Shown in pieces: positions 1-13,387 of a stretch of 64,000 nucleotides of DNA. The position numbers were made by a program, and so were the translations under genes. Positions within the stretch are counted from its first letter, which is position 1; every line of letters begins with the position of its first letter. The stretch lies in NCBI GenBank assembly GCA_963383645.1, contig OY726560.1, positions 86,281,093 to 86,345,092 on the forward strand. Reading direction: 5' to 3'. This stretch comes from Muscardinus avellanarius (Eukaryota > Chordata > Mammalia > Rodentia > Gliridae). The notes below the pieces were generated by a model. The model did no database searches. It saw only the letters and a list, made by a program, of their open reading frames with translations, and was not told the origin of the DNA.

Positions 1-30
1 TTGTTATCTAATAAAATCTCCCATTGATAC

Positions 31-222
31 TTTTTTTTCAGAACTGGGGATTGAACCTAAGGGCATTCTAACTCCAAGATACATCCCCAGTCCTTTTTTA
101 ATTCTTTATTTTGAAACAGGGTCTTACTAAATTGCAGAGGGCTGTACTAAATAGCAGAGGCTGATCCTCCTGTCTTAAACTCTCAAGTACTGAGATTTTG
201 AGTGTGTGCCACCACACCAGAC
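31..222 (-). repeat. B1-dID-like dimeric SINE, antisense
   Basis: Antisense copy of the window's commonest SINE. Reading left to right, the T-rich tail is followed by an ID/tRNA-like part (CTGGGGATTGAACCTAAGGG), a GGGTCTTACTAAATTGCAG linker and the B1-like head ending in GTGTGCCACCACACCAG. It is diverged, and I found no clear target duplication. Confidence 0.85.
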
Positions 223-373
223 TCACAATGAAACTTATTAAGAGTTTATTCTCACTTCAAATTAGTTCCTAATTGGGGACTTTAAAATGTAGAAATGCAG
301 ACTATCATTTGTTTTTTTTGTTTACTTGAAAGGTAAGGTTTTTTAGTTTATGATCTAGTCTTGCAAAAAATAT

Positions 374-2586
<2,213 letters not shown>

Positions 2587-2756
2587 GTTTTCTTGGAACT
2601 TTAAAAGTAATGTTTATCTAATTTTTAAATGAAGAATTTATAATATCAGATATAAAAACCAGACAGAGACTATAAATTGAAAATACTCTTGCAGTTATTT
2701 ATATATTTTGGCTGCCAAATAGAATTTAATTGTACAATAATTATTTTCTTTTTTAT

Positions 2757-2937
2757 ATACTTAGGATTAAAAACAGAGATGGTTTACCACTCACTGAGCT
2801 ATATCCTCAGTTCATTTCATTAAAAAAAAAACATACAGGTTTTGCTAAATTGTTTAGGCTGATCTTGAATTTGTATTTCTCTTGCCTCAGCCTCCATAAT
2901 CACTGGGTTAGCATGCATGTAGCACTGTGCCTGGCAT
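2757..2937 (-). repeat. Degraded B1-dID-like SINE, antisense
   Basis: A recognisable antisense SINE skeleton: a tRNA-like block near 2785-2815 (CTCACTGAGCTATATCC), then CTTGCCTCAGCCTCCATAATCACTGG and a GTGCCTGGC end. Many substitutions make it one of the older copies. Confidence 0.7.
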
Positions 2938-3285
2938 CACTACAAAATGTCTTTTAAACATTAAATAGAATCTGATAAGTATTCCAAATCAATACATCTA
3001 GACAATTTTATTTAAAAATAGATACAGGAAATCTATCAGCCTTTGAATTCTAAACAAAATAAACTGCTTTAATAGTACTTGTCTGCTATTCTTCCATAAG
3101 GATTTTATATAGGTATCACATGTGCCTTATTTGCACAAATATCCACTCAGATGCAACGGATGACTTGCTCCTCAGAAGATAACAGCTTGATGAAAATTAG
3201 TCCATTTCTACATTCAAAATGAGGAGTATGCAACTGAAACTTGTAATGACACATGTAAAATGTAAGCTTTAAATAGCATGCAGAA

Positions 3286-3445
3286 TGCCAGGCATTGTGG
3301 CGAGCTTGGGAGGCAGAGACAGGAGGATTATGCAGGTTTTAAGCCAGCCCCGCTGGCTTAAGAGACCCTGTTTCCAAATAAAATGTATAAAATAGGCCTA
3401 GGAGTGTAGCCCAGAGGTAGAAGGGTTTTCAGAAAGCTCAGTACC

Positions 3446-3491
<46 letters not shown>

Positions 3492-3492
3492 T
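3286..3492 (+). repeat. SINE (variant B) with (AAT)n tail
   Basis: Sense SINE of the variant with the GCTGGCTTAAGAGACCCTG linker and the AGAAGGGTTTTCAG tRNA-like part. The A-rich tail has grown into an (AAT)n microsatellite at about 3449-3489. Imperfect target duplications (AAATAGCATGCAGA at 3271-3284, AAATAGCATACAGA at 3493-3506) bracket the unit and fix its boundaries. Confidence 0.9.
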
Positions 3493-3506
3493 AAATAGCA
3501 TACAGA

Positions 3507-4228
3507 GTTTTTATAACTCTGCATGCATTTTTTTATTTAAGAGACATGTATAAATCAATAGATGTTTTGTGAAAAAAAATGTAAGTTATTGACCCCGATT
3601 TTAGGGATATTCAGCTAAGCACAAGAAAAAGAGGATGTGAGCATGTAAGTCTAATCTAATTTGAAAAGGGGTATGTATACAGCACCATCATAATTCCACT
3701 TTTAAAAATAAAAGGAAATGTAAACATTAAAGCACAAAAATTTGCTCATTTTATGAAATACCTTATACTTAACATTCTAAAATTTGCACCAATCTTGATA
3801 AAATTGTAAACCAACAATTCTGCAATTATTTCAGAAGAAAGAAAGAGGTTGCTTTGCAGATTTCTTCAAAAAATGTAATACATTACATTTCTTCAAAAAG
3901 ACAAGCTTTATAAGCTGATTTCTGTGGTTTTCTGATTTTCTGATTTTCTTTGGTTTGAATTTAACTATACCACAGATAAGCCAGTTATGAATATTTTAAT
4001 TGGGTTACTTGTACATGTTAAAATGATTTTAAATATTTTAAACAAATATAAAATATTTTAATGTATATTTTAATTTTGTTTGAAGAGAAAAAATAAAGTT
4101 TAAATGACTTGTTTAGTGAAAAAAGGACCTTTTTCTTAAAACTTAGAAAGATAACATTCCTTGGGTCCTCAAGTCTATGTACCACTGATCTGTACACTTG
4201 GGTGATATTCAATATCCTAGAAAGAAAA
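3507..4228. other. Unassigned AT-rich DNA
   Basis: I see no gene, RNA gene or recognisable repeat here. A short repeated ATTTTCTGATTTTCTGATTTTC occurs near 3930-3950. Open frames are short and without recognisable motifs. Confidence 0.5.
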
Positions 4229-4424
4229 GGATCTGTAGTCGTACACCTGCAATCTGATTACTTGGGAGGCTAATATAAGAGGATCACAGCTTCAAGGCCA
4301 GCCTTGGAAACTTAGCAAGGCCCGTAGAAATTTAGCTGTTTCAAATAAAAAACTAAAAAGGATTTGGGAGGTAGAATACACCTAAATCCAAACCCCAGCA
4401 CTACCCACAAAAAAAAATAATATT
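4229..4424 (+). repeat. Old B1-dID-like SINE
   Basis: A sense SINE with the B1-like head (GATTACTTGGGAGGCTAATA), the CAAGGCCAGCCTTGGAAACTTAG middle and a degraded tRNA-like end followed by an A-run (CACAAAAAAAAATAA). It is heavily mutated and no convincing target duplication was seen. Confidence 0.8.
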
Positions 4425-5399
4425 AATAGACTGACAGGTAGACTTTTGAAAGATTAATGAACATATTTAGTTCCTATAAAAGTATGGTGGTATCTCAGCA
4501 AAGAAACTGAACTGCTACATAGTAATACTTGATTAATATTGAAATACTATAAATTATAAAATTGTATGATGCAAGTGCCAAAAGAATCCTTAGGTTTATC
4601 CTCCTTTATATTACTTGTGTCAAAAGAATTCCTTCCACGTTTTCATTTCTAAACAGTTGGCAGAGACAAGCAATTGAGTTATTAAATGTGTTCTAACCTT
4701 CTTGAGGAAAGCATTTAAAAGCCAAGGCTCTACTAGTTTCACAGAAAGAAAATATCCTCAGAAAGAAAAAATGAGCCAAAAAAGCAGGGTTCCACCTACA
4801 GAAAGTGAAGACACATATATCATGTTTATAGTCTACTTTTCTTATGTGAAAAGCAGAAAGCTCTCTCACCTACCTCCTCACAGGCAGTTCTGAAATCCAT
4901 GTGCTGTGGCACTGCAAAGGATGTGGTCTGCAAAGACAGAAAGAGTAAGACATTAAGTACAGAACCACGTGTTACCAAGGAGAACACTGATCACAGTGTA
5001 AGAAATTAGCAAGTAGAGTCTATGAGAGTAATGTGTTTACAAACATCTATGAGTAACAAGAGCTCCAAGGGTATAGAGGAAAGAGAGAAAGGAGGATATA
5101 AACAAAGGTCTTAATCCCAGGCTTTTATGAAGAATGAAGGTACTGTTTACTGTGATAAAAACACACATTTCTATGCATTTCTTCACCTTGCCAGGTATCC
5201 AAACAGCATCTACAACACAAGGAACCTCTGATTAACATCTGCTCTCCCATTAAACTCAATGTTTCCATTTATTTTGAAACCTGAGTTTGCAAGTGGGAAA
5301 GAAACTTCAGAAAGTGGTGATTAAGAGTTGACTTCCATCTGGTTATTCCTTGAAATGAAATTGACTCTCTCTTTTTAATTAAAAAAGTTAAGCAGGTCA
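4425..5399. other. Unassigned DNA upstream of L1-A
   Basis: No recognisable feature. A 63-codon open frame at 4702-4893 has no motif I know. The last part (about 5350-5400) may already be degraded L1-A 5'UTR. Confidence 0.4.
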
Positions 5400-6984
5400 A
5401 TAATGCAGGCACTGCAACCTCCAGAGATGCCCACCAAGAGTTAATGGTTTGATGCAGAGTAAGCGGCTGCAGCTCATCAGAATTGTAAGCAATTGGCACC
5501 TCAATTATCCATGTTCCACAGAGTGTCTACTGCTTCGACACCCAGATAGAACCTGTGGCAGTGGTGGTAGAGATCCTAATGTCTTCCAGAGATTCAGGGC
5601 AGTGCTCAACAACACCGTAAGTGTACCAACTATCCCTGGGGGAGACCACTCAGACCACTTTACAGTTCACCCTGGTAAAGGTTGTGGTGGAATCTTCTGT
5701 CTGACATAGCAGAGGCACGGACTAGCAAAGCAGACAGCCCCCAGAGCTAATTGATCAAAGAGATGCAGGCTTGCAACTGGAGAGGCATCGATGAAACTCA
5801 GCTTTTGCATAGAAAAAGACAGCAGTCCAAGGTCCCAATCATTGAAGAAGACCAAAAAATAGGGCTACAACCTGACAGCATTGCTGTAGATTACAGAGCA
5901 AATAAGAGCAGTTGTAACATGCTAGAGAATTTAATATAGAATGTGAGCCTTAAATGGCTGAAAGAATCTACACAGACTCAGAAAGACTGAAGAGGCCAAA
6001 TTTGCTCAGTATTCACATATTTGTAGGGTTGCTTCATTTGTTGTTGTTTATTTTTGCTGTATTGGTTCTTTCTAGTGTGTCTGATTTTATATTTGCTCCT
6101 TTCTCCACTCCTTTTACAAGCATCTCCTCTCTTTCATATTTACTCTCTTCTCCACTCTTATTTTTTTAAGTTTCTTTCTATCTTGTATTAAATCTATTTA
6201 TACTACTATAACTAAATACACTACACTGGTTATCAGAATGCTCCTATATATCACATTTTCTAATCTCTAATATATATTTCCTTACTACACTCAAACTCTC
6301 ATTCTACTTTATCCTATCTGATACTTTATCCTAATCTTGCATTTACTACTTTAGCACCTTTCTCCTCACTCAACCTTCACTATCGAATACAGCACAACTT
6401 GCTCTTATATGTACCAGTTGATACCTGCAGACTAAGAGAAAGCTATCACAAGGAACAAAAACTGAAACTTTAGAAACCTGAAATCATAAGAATAGCAATG
6501 AAGCAATGAGCTCTCACAACTCCACAATAACAGAATCCACGAACAGAAAATTGCAGAGAAAGCAAGGACAAATCAAACTTTAATATAGAAATGATACAGG
6601 ATCTCTGAAAATAATTTAGAGAAATCCTTAAAGAAATAAAAAAAAAACAAAGAAACACAGAATCTGACACCCTGAAAAGGTAAAAAGCTCTGAAGGAAGT
6701 GAAGGCATCAATACAAAATATAAACACTAGATTAGACCACATGTAAAATAGAAACTAACTCTTAGAAGATGACTACTCAAAAAAAAAAAAAAAAGAACGT
6801 TTAGTATATAATTGAGAAGAAACAATTCCACAGCATAAATTGGACATTGAAGAGGTATGGGCCAATTTTAAAAGGGCTAGCCCAAGAATAATAGGCATGA
6901 GAAAGGAAGTAGAAGCTGAAACCAAAGGGATGAACAACCTTTTCAAAGAAGAAATATTAGAAACTGATTGACATATTGAAATAT

Positions 6985-8659
6985 TGGACCTGATTGACAA
7001 ATTCAGCAAAGTCGCAGGTTACAAAATCAACCTAGAGAAATCAGTGGCTTTTCTTTATGCCAACAACGAATCCACAATGAAAGAAATAAAAACAACAATT
7101 CCATTCACTATAACCTCATAACCAATAAAATACCTAGGAATAAACCTAACCCAAGATGTAAAAGACCTCTACAACAAAAACTATAAAACATTAAAGAAAG
7201 AAATTGAAGAAGACCTTGGAAGATGGAAAGATCTCCCGTGCTCATGGATAGGCAGAATAAATATCATCAAAATAGCCATTCTGCCAAAACTGATCTATAG
7301 GTTCAATGCAATTCCCATTAAAATACCAGTGACATTCTTCAGAGACCTAGAAAAATCAATCATGAATTTCATATGGAGAAAGAAAAGACCTAGAATAGCC
7401 AAAGCAATTCTCAATAACAAGAAACACACAGGAGGCATTACAATCCCAGACTTCAAACTATACTATAGAGGAATAGTAGTAAAAACAACATGGTACTGGC
7501 ACAAAAACAGATATACTGACCAGTGGATTAGAATAGAAGATACAGAAACAAACCCACACATCTTTAGTCAATTAATCTTTGACAAAGGAGCCAAACACAT
7601 ACGCTGGAGAAAAGACAGCCTTTTCAACAAGTGGTGCTGGGAGAACTGGCTAACCATTTGTAAAAAGATGAATCTAAACCCCTATATCTCACCAAACACA
7701 GAATCAACTCAAGATGGATCAAAGACTTAGAAATTAGCCCTGAGACTGTGAAGCTAGTAGAGGAGAGCATAGGTTCAACACTACAACATATTGGCACAGG
7801 CAGTAACTTTCTCAACAAAACCTCCAAAGCTCAGGAAATTAAAGCAAGAATAAACAAGTGGGATAACATCAAACTAAAAAGTTTTTTCTCATCAAAGGAA
7901 ACTATCAATAACCTAAAGAGGAAGCCTACAGAATGGGAAAGGATCTTTACCAGCCACCATTCTGATAGGGGGCTAACATCCAGAGTATACAAAGAGCTCA
8001 AAAGGCTCTACACTGGCAAAACAAACAACCCAATCAAGAAATGGGCAAATGAACTAAATAGACACTTCACAAAAGAAGAGATACAAAGGGCTAATAGATA
8101 CATGAAAAGATGTTCTTCATCACTGGCCATCGGGGAAATGCAAATCAAAACTACACTGAGATTCCATCTAACCCCAGTCAGAGTAGCAAGCATAAAGAAA
8201 TCAAACAACAACAAATGCTGGCGAGGATGTGGGGAAAGAGGAACTCTTTTACACTGTTGGTGGGAATGCAAACTAGTTCAGCCACTATGGAGATCTGTGT
8301 GGAGATTCCTGTAAAAGTTGGGAATAGATCCACCATATGATCCAGCTATACCACTCCTCGGTATCTTTCCAAAGGGGTTGAATTCAGAGAAATACAGCAA
8401 CATATGCATACCTATGTTCATAGCAGCACAATTTGTAATAGCCAAAATATGGAACCAACCCAGATCACCATCAACAGATGAATGGATAGCAAAACTGTGG
8501 GAAATACACACAATGGAATTCTATTCAGCCATAAAGAAGAACAAAATTATATCCTTTGCAAGAAGATGGAAAGCCCTGGAGAGCATCATGTTAAGTGAGA
8601 TCAGCCAAGCACAGAAGGAGAAGATACACATGTTTCCTCTAATATGCCCAAACTAGAAA
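6985..8659 (+). pseudogene. L1-B ORF2 C-terminal part, broken
   Basis: ORF2 from the segment [18 protein letters not shown] to the C-terminus PLICPN. Visible lesions are a TAA at 7119-7121 (Lys in the sister copy), a 1-base loss near 7698 relative to the 37-kb copy that shifts frame, and a TAA at 8312-8314 shared with the sister copy. The Cys/His-rich segment ([18 protein letters not shown]) lies just before that stop. The 112-codon tail after it (8318-8656) is intact and differs from the 36-kb copy at one residue. Confidence 0.9.
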
Positions 8660-8925
8660 ACACAAAGGATACCAGTAGGACCCCAGATATTAGAGGGGAA
8701 ATACTAGCTACGTTTTAATGGAAAGATAGGAGAGGAGAAAGGCCGAACTTGATTAATGAGGGTCTACACCTGAACATGTGTAAAATTATGAATAAGACAT
8801 GGTTAACCTGGACAACCATTGGCGGGAGGGGGGAAGGGAAAATGGGGGCGAGGGGGGGAGAGGGCACCAAATATAGTGCAAATGTATACTATTTATGTTC
8901 AATAAAAAAATTGTTATATAAAAAA
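6985..8925 (+). mobile_element. Truncated L1-B nested in L1-A ORF1
   Basis: A younger L1 lineage, 5'-truncated in the RT domain of ORF2, and complete at its 3' end (G-rich 3'UTR 8820-8870 and TTCAATAAAAAAATTG). The left flank ends at L1-A ORF1 sequence (ATATTAGAAACT) and the right flank resumes it (AGAAAAATTTCCAAGCATAG), which proves nesting. About 15-20 bases at the left junction (ATTGACATATTGAAATATT) match neither neighbour well and may be filler. Confidence 0.9.
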
Positions 8926-9277
8926 AGAAAAATTTCCAAGCATAGAAAAAGAAGTCAATAAACAGATACAGAAAATATAGAGACAAAATCAAATAAAAGG
9001 TTTACCACACCCCGTAAGAGTCAAACTGTCTAATGCAGAGTCCAAGGAGAGAATTATAAAGGCAACAAAAATAAAATACCAAGTGATATTCAGAGGCAAA
9101 CCTCTTAGCATCACTCCAGAATTCTGAAACCAAGTCATGAAACCCAGAAGGGCCTGCAGCAATATATTCTATTTCTCACAGAAAACAACTTTCAGGTAAA
9201 AATTTCCTGAGCAGCAAAAATATCTCTCAAATTTGACAAGGAAATAAAATTTCTTCCATGACAAGCAGAAGTTGAAA

Positions 9278-9411
9278 GAAACGGGGTCTCACTGAATTTC
9301 TGAGGGTCTCACTAAGTTGCTGAGACTGGCCTTGAACTTGTGATCCTCTTCTCTCAGCCTCCCAAGTACTGAGATTATAGGCATCACCAACATGCCCAGC
9401 TCAAACATGTA
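9278..9411 (-). repeat. Partial SINE (B1-like head), antisense
   Basis: An antisense SINE lacking its tRNA-like half. It starts inside the linker (GGGGTCTCACTGAATTTC) and ends at the B1-like head (CACCAACATGCCCAGC). It sits between two pieces of L1-A ORF1 together with the adjoining U6 copy. Confidence 0.85.
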
Positions 9412-9435
9412 TTTTATCTTAAGAAATGTCTGGTG

Positions 9436-9540
9436 GTGCTTGCTTTAGCAGCACATACACTAAAATTAGAACAATACAGAGAAGATTAGCATAGTCCCTG
9501 TACAAGGATGACATATAAAGTTGTGAAGCATTCATTTTTT
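9436..9540 (+). pseudogene. RNU6 (pseudogene): U6 snRNA retropseudogene
   Basis: About 105 bases matching U6 spliceosomal RNA (about 107 nt) end to end: GTGCTTGCTTTAGCAGCACA at the start, ACAGAGAAGATTAGCAT in the middle (the ACAGAGA box intact), AAGGATGACA, and GAAGCATTCATTTTTT at the end. It differs from U6 at many positions, including loss of the TTCGG and GCGCAAGG segments. No U6-type promoter (proximal sequence element plus TATA) stands upstream, only SINE and L1 DNA, so it is a non-functional L1-mobilised copy. Confidence 0.95.
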
Positions 9541-9845
9541 ATTTATGTCTTCCAAACAAGCATTAGATAGAATACTTAAAGAGATTAACTGCAGAAAGAA
9601 ATAAGTAATAATTGCCAAAACCAGAGAAACAATAATTTCCATCAAACAACTAAGAAAGAGCAAACATTATCTCAAACAGAAGTTAAAACTCAAGATGCTA
9701 GGAATAAAGAATTATCTCTCAATAATCACGGTGAATATAAATAACCTCAACACCCCAATAAAAAGACACAAGGTAGCAAAATGGATTAAAAAGCATAATC
9801 CATATATATGGTGCCTTCAAGAAACACACCTTACAAGTAATGATA

Positions 9846-10366
9846 TGTGAGAGTACTGAGATGCAGGCTCCTGCTTAAAGGGTAAAAGAAGCAACTCTGG
9901 CTCCTGAGAAGCAGCTTGGAATGCCAGGCTGGGAGGCAAGCATACGTCCTCTAATCAGTGAGCTATGTGTTCAGTCAAGTTCCCTTGGAGGTCAGAAAGC
10001 AGCTCCAGGCATCTTTGCTTGTCTTCCAGTCTAGACATCTCAGAAAGTTTATTGGTATGATATACAGCTTGAGATGTTACAAGTGGTCACAGATGTTCCT
10101 TGCTTCATTTTTGTAAAACAAAATGTTGCTTTAAGTTTGAGATTAGTCCTTTGGCTTTACTTAAACACATCCATTGTTGCTTTAAGATAAACTTGTAATG
10201 TCTGAAATAGTTAACTCTGAAATAGTTAATGTAATCCATAGAAGCTTTCTCTATAAAAGTCTGATTGCTCTTTCAATAAAACATGCAGTTGTACATGAAA
10301 CTCTGCATCCCATGTCCTGTTCAGCACAGCTTTTCCGTTGGGTCTCCAGTGCACTAGACACTGACA
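9846..10366 (+). mobile_element. Solo LTR, probable class II (ERVK-like) endogenous retrovirus
   Basis: A 521-bp unit with TG...CA ends (TGTGAGAGTACTGAG at the left, GACACTGACA at the right) inside L1-A ORF2. The L1 sequence stops at 9845 and resumes after 10372. The flanking hexamers ATGATA (9840-9845) and GTGATA (10367-10372) differ at one base and fit the 6-bp target duplication of class II retroviruses. A TATA box and AATAAA lie close together near the right third. No internal viral genes are present, so it is a recombination remnant. Confidence 0.85.
10252..10280 (+). promoter_or_regulatory. LTR TATA box and polyadenylation signal
   Basis: TATAAAA at 10252-10258 and AATAAA at 10275-10280 within the solo LTR. 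The close spacing implies a short R region. Whether it is still active cannot be judged from sequence. Confidence 0.6.
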
Positions 10367-11210
10367 GTGATACTCACAAACTAACAGTGAAAGCTGGAGC
10401 AAGGCAATTCATACCAAGGTAACTGGGAGACAAGTTAGATAAACAATTATGATGTCAGACAAATTATACTTCAAGCCTAAGCTTATAATAGACAAAGCCT
10501 ATCATTTTTTTACCTGTAGAAGGAACAATACAGCAAGAAGAAATAACAATAGTCAACATTTGGGCCTCAAACAGGTACAGGCATTCTAATAAAACAAAGT
10601 GTTTGTGACATTAAATCACATATAGATCTCAATACAATAATACTGGGAGTGTCCAACACTCCTTTCATACTACTAGACCAATCTTCTAATAAAGGATCAG
10701 TAAAGATGCCTCAGTACTAAAGAAAACCATCAACCAAATGAACCTATTAGACACATACAGAAGATTTCACTGAACCACAGCAGAGTTCCCATTTTAGGAC
10801 TGCTTACAGAAACTTCTGCACAATAGACCACATCCTGGGTCAGAAAGTGAGCATTAGCAAATTCAAACAGTGTGACATATTCCCCTGCAATTTTTCAGAT
10901 CAAAATGGGATAAAATTAGAAATTAACTATAAGACCTAGAGTTACCACATAAAAACATGGAGACTGAAAAGTGCACTGTTGAATGAGGAATGGGACATAG
11001 AAGAAGTAAGGAGTGAAATTAAAAAATTCTTAGAAACAAAAAAAGACACAACATATTAAAACCTCTGGGATACTTTGAAGATAATATTAAGAGAAAAAAT
11101 TAAAACACTGAGTTTCCACAAAAAAAGAAAATCACTAAATAAATAATATAATGACACATCTCAAAGCCTTTGAAAAATAGAAACAGCCTAAGACCAAAGT
11201 AGGGAGAAGA

Positions 11211-11362
11211 CAGAAAATTATTAAAATTAGAGTAAAAATCAATGAAGTAGAGAATGAAAAATAAATACAGAAAAATCAACAAAACACAGAAAATTATTAA
11301 AATTAGAGTAAAAATCAATGAAGTAGAGAATGAAAAATAAATACAGAAAAATCAACAAAACA
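11211..11362 (+). repeat. Perfect 76-bp tandem duplication in L1-A ORF2
   Basis: Copies at 11211-11286 and 11287-11362 are identical by eye, both starting CAGAAAATTATTAAAATTAG and ending ATCAACAAAACA. The corresponding part of the other sense L1-A (near 52690-52760) has a single copy, so the duplication arose after insertion and is recent compared with the decay around it. Confidence 0.95.
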
Positions 11363-13202
11363 AAAAACTAGTTTCTCAAAAAAAAAATACACAAGATAGA
11401 TAAACTAGTATCCAATTTGACCAAAAGGAAGAATAGATCTAAATTACTAAAATAATGGATGAAAAAATATATTATCACAAATTCATGGAAATATAGTTAT
11501 CAGAAACTACTTTGAAAAATTATATACTCAGACAAAATGAAAAATCTAGAAAACATTGACAAATCTCTAATACATACAACCTTGATAAACTGAGTCAAGA
11601 AGATATAAAAAATTTAAAGCAACCAATAGCAATCAAAATTATTGAAACAGCAATAAAGAGCCGTTAAACAAAAGCCCAGGACCAGATGGTTTCCCAAGTA
11701 AATTTTATAAAACCTTTATAGAAGAATTAATCCCAATATGTCTCAATCTATTCCCTAAAATAGCAAGAAATGAAATCTCCAAAATCCATTCTATGACACC
11801 AGCATCACATTAATACTAAACCAAATAAAGAGATCTCAAAAAAAAGAAGAAAACCACAGGCCTATATTGTTGATAAACTTGGATGCAAAAATGTTAAACA
11901 AAATTCTGACAATACCCATTTTAAACCACAAGACACCATGACCAAGTATGGTTTATTCCAATGATGTAAGGCTGTTTCAACACATGGAAAACAACCCATG
12001 TAATTCATCACATAAACAGAATCAAAGACAAAAATCAAATAATCATTTCAATAAATAGTAAAAAAAAATTTGATAAAATCCAACACCCATATATGCTAAA
12101 AGCACTGCAAAAAATGGAATAAAAGAAACATACCTCAACATCATTAAAGGGAATATGCAATAGGGCCACAGGCAACATAATATTAAATGGGGGAAAACTG
12201 CAAGAATTTCTTCCCAAAACTGGACAAGACAGGGATGTCCATTATCAAGACTTCTTTTCAATATAGTACTTGAGGCTCTAGTCAGAGCAATACGGGAAGA
12301 GAAGGAAATCAAAGGAGTACAAATAAGAAAAGAAGAACTAAAACTATTCCTATTTGCAGATGACATAATACTATACTTAGCAGACCCAAAAAAATCAACC
12401 AAAATGCTTACAGAACTTTACAACAAGTTCAACAAAGTGTCTGAATACAAAACAATCTTAACAAGTCAGAATCTTTCCTGTGTGTCAACCATAAATACAA
12501 CCACTAAAATAAATTACGAAAATAAATCCAGAAAACACTTCCTTTCAGGATACCCCACAAAAAGTAAAATATTTAGGAATAAACCTAACCAGCAAGGTAA
12601 AATACCTCTTTAAGAAAAATTTTAAAACATTAAAATGAAATCAAGAAATACCTTAGGAGATAGAAAGATCTTCCATTCACTTGGATAGGCAGAATAAATA
12701 CAATCAATATGACCATTTTTCCAAAGTGATCTACAGATTTAATGCAATATTCATTAAATTACCTAAGCCATTCCTTACAGACAAAGAAAAATCAGTCTTT
12801 AAATACATTTGGGAAAAAATACAGAATAGTCAAAGTAGTTTTCAGCAACAAGAACCATATGAGAAGCATCATAATATCTGACTTCAAACTATTTTTCAAA
12901 GCCATAGTAATAAAAACAGCATGGTTTTGGCACAAAAATTGACAAACCAATGAGTAGAATAGAGGACTCATAAAAACAAATCTTCACACTTATAGCCAAC
13001 TGATTTTTGACAGAGAGTCCAAAAACATGCACTAGAAAAAAGATAGCCTCATCAAAAATGGTGATGGCAAAACTGTTTAAGCATATGCAGAAAAATGGAA
13101 ATAAATCCCACTTTCTTACTCTGCACAAGAGTCAATCAAGATAGATCAAAAACTTGAAAATTATACCAGAGACCTTGCAGCTTCTTGAAGAGGGCATAGG
13201 TC

Positions 13203-13387
13203 AAGCCAGGCATGGTAGTGCATGCTTGTAATCCCCTCACTTGGTAGGCAGAGACGGGAGGATCACACAGGTTCCAAGTCAGCCGCACTGTCTTAAGAGA
13301 CCCTGTTTCCAAATTAAAAAATATAAAATAGATCTAGGAGTGTAACCCGAAGGTAAAAGGATTTCCAGGAACCCCAGTACCACAAAA
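13203..13387 (+). repeat. SINE (variant B) with 15-bp target duplication
   Basis: A sense SINE inserted in L1-A ORF2. The perfect duplication AAGAGGGCATAGGTC lies at 13188-13202 and 13388-13402. It carries the CTGTCTTAAGAGACCCTG linker and the AAAAGGATTTCCAGGAACCC tRNA-like end. Confidence 0.95.

Noticed and set aside
5449..5939. Short frames on both strands as a candidate gene
   Set aside because: The region aligns with the 5'UTR of the antisense L1-A at 47.6-48.2 kb, so it is L1 non-coding sequence.
9436..9540. U6 copy as a functional snRNA gene
   Set aside because: Many substitutions, including in the 5' stem-loop and the central domain, and no U6 promoter elements upstream.
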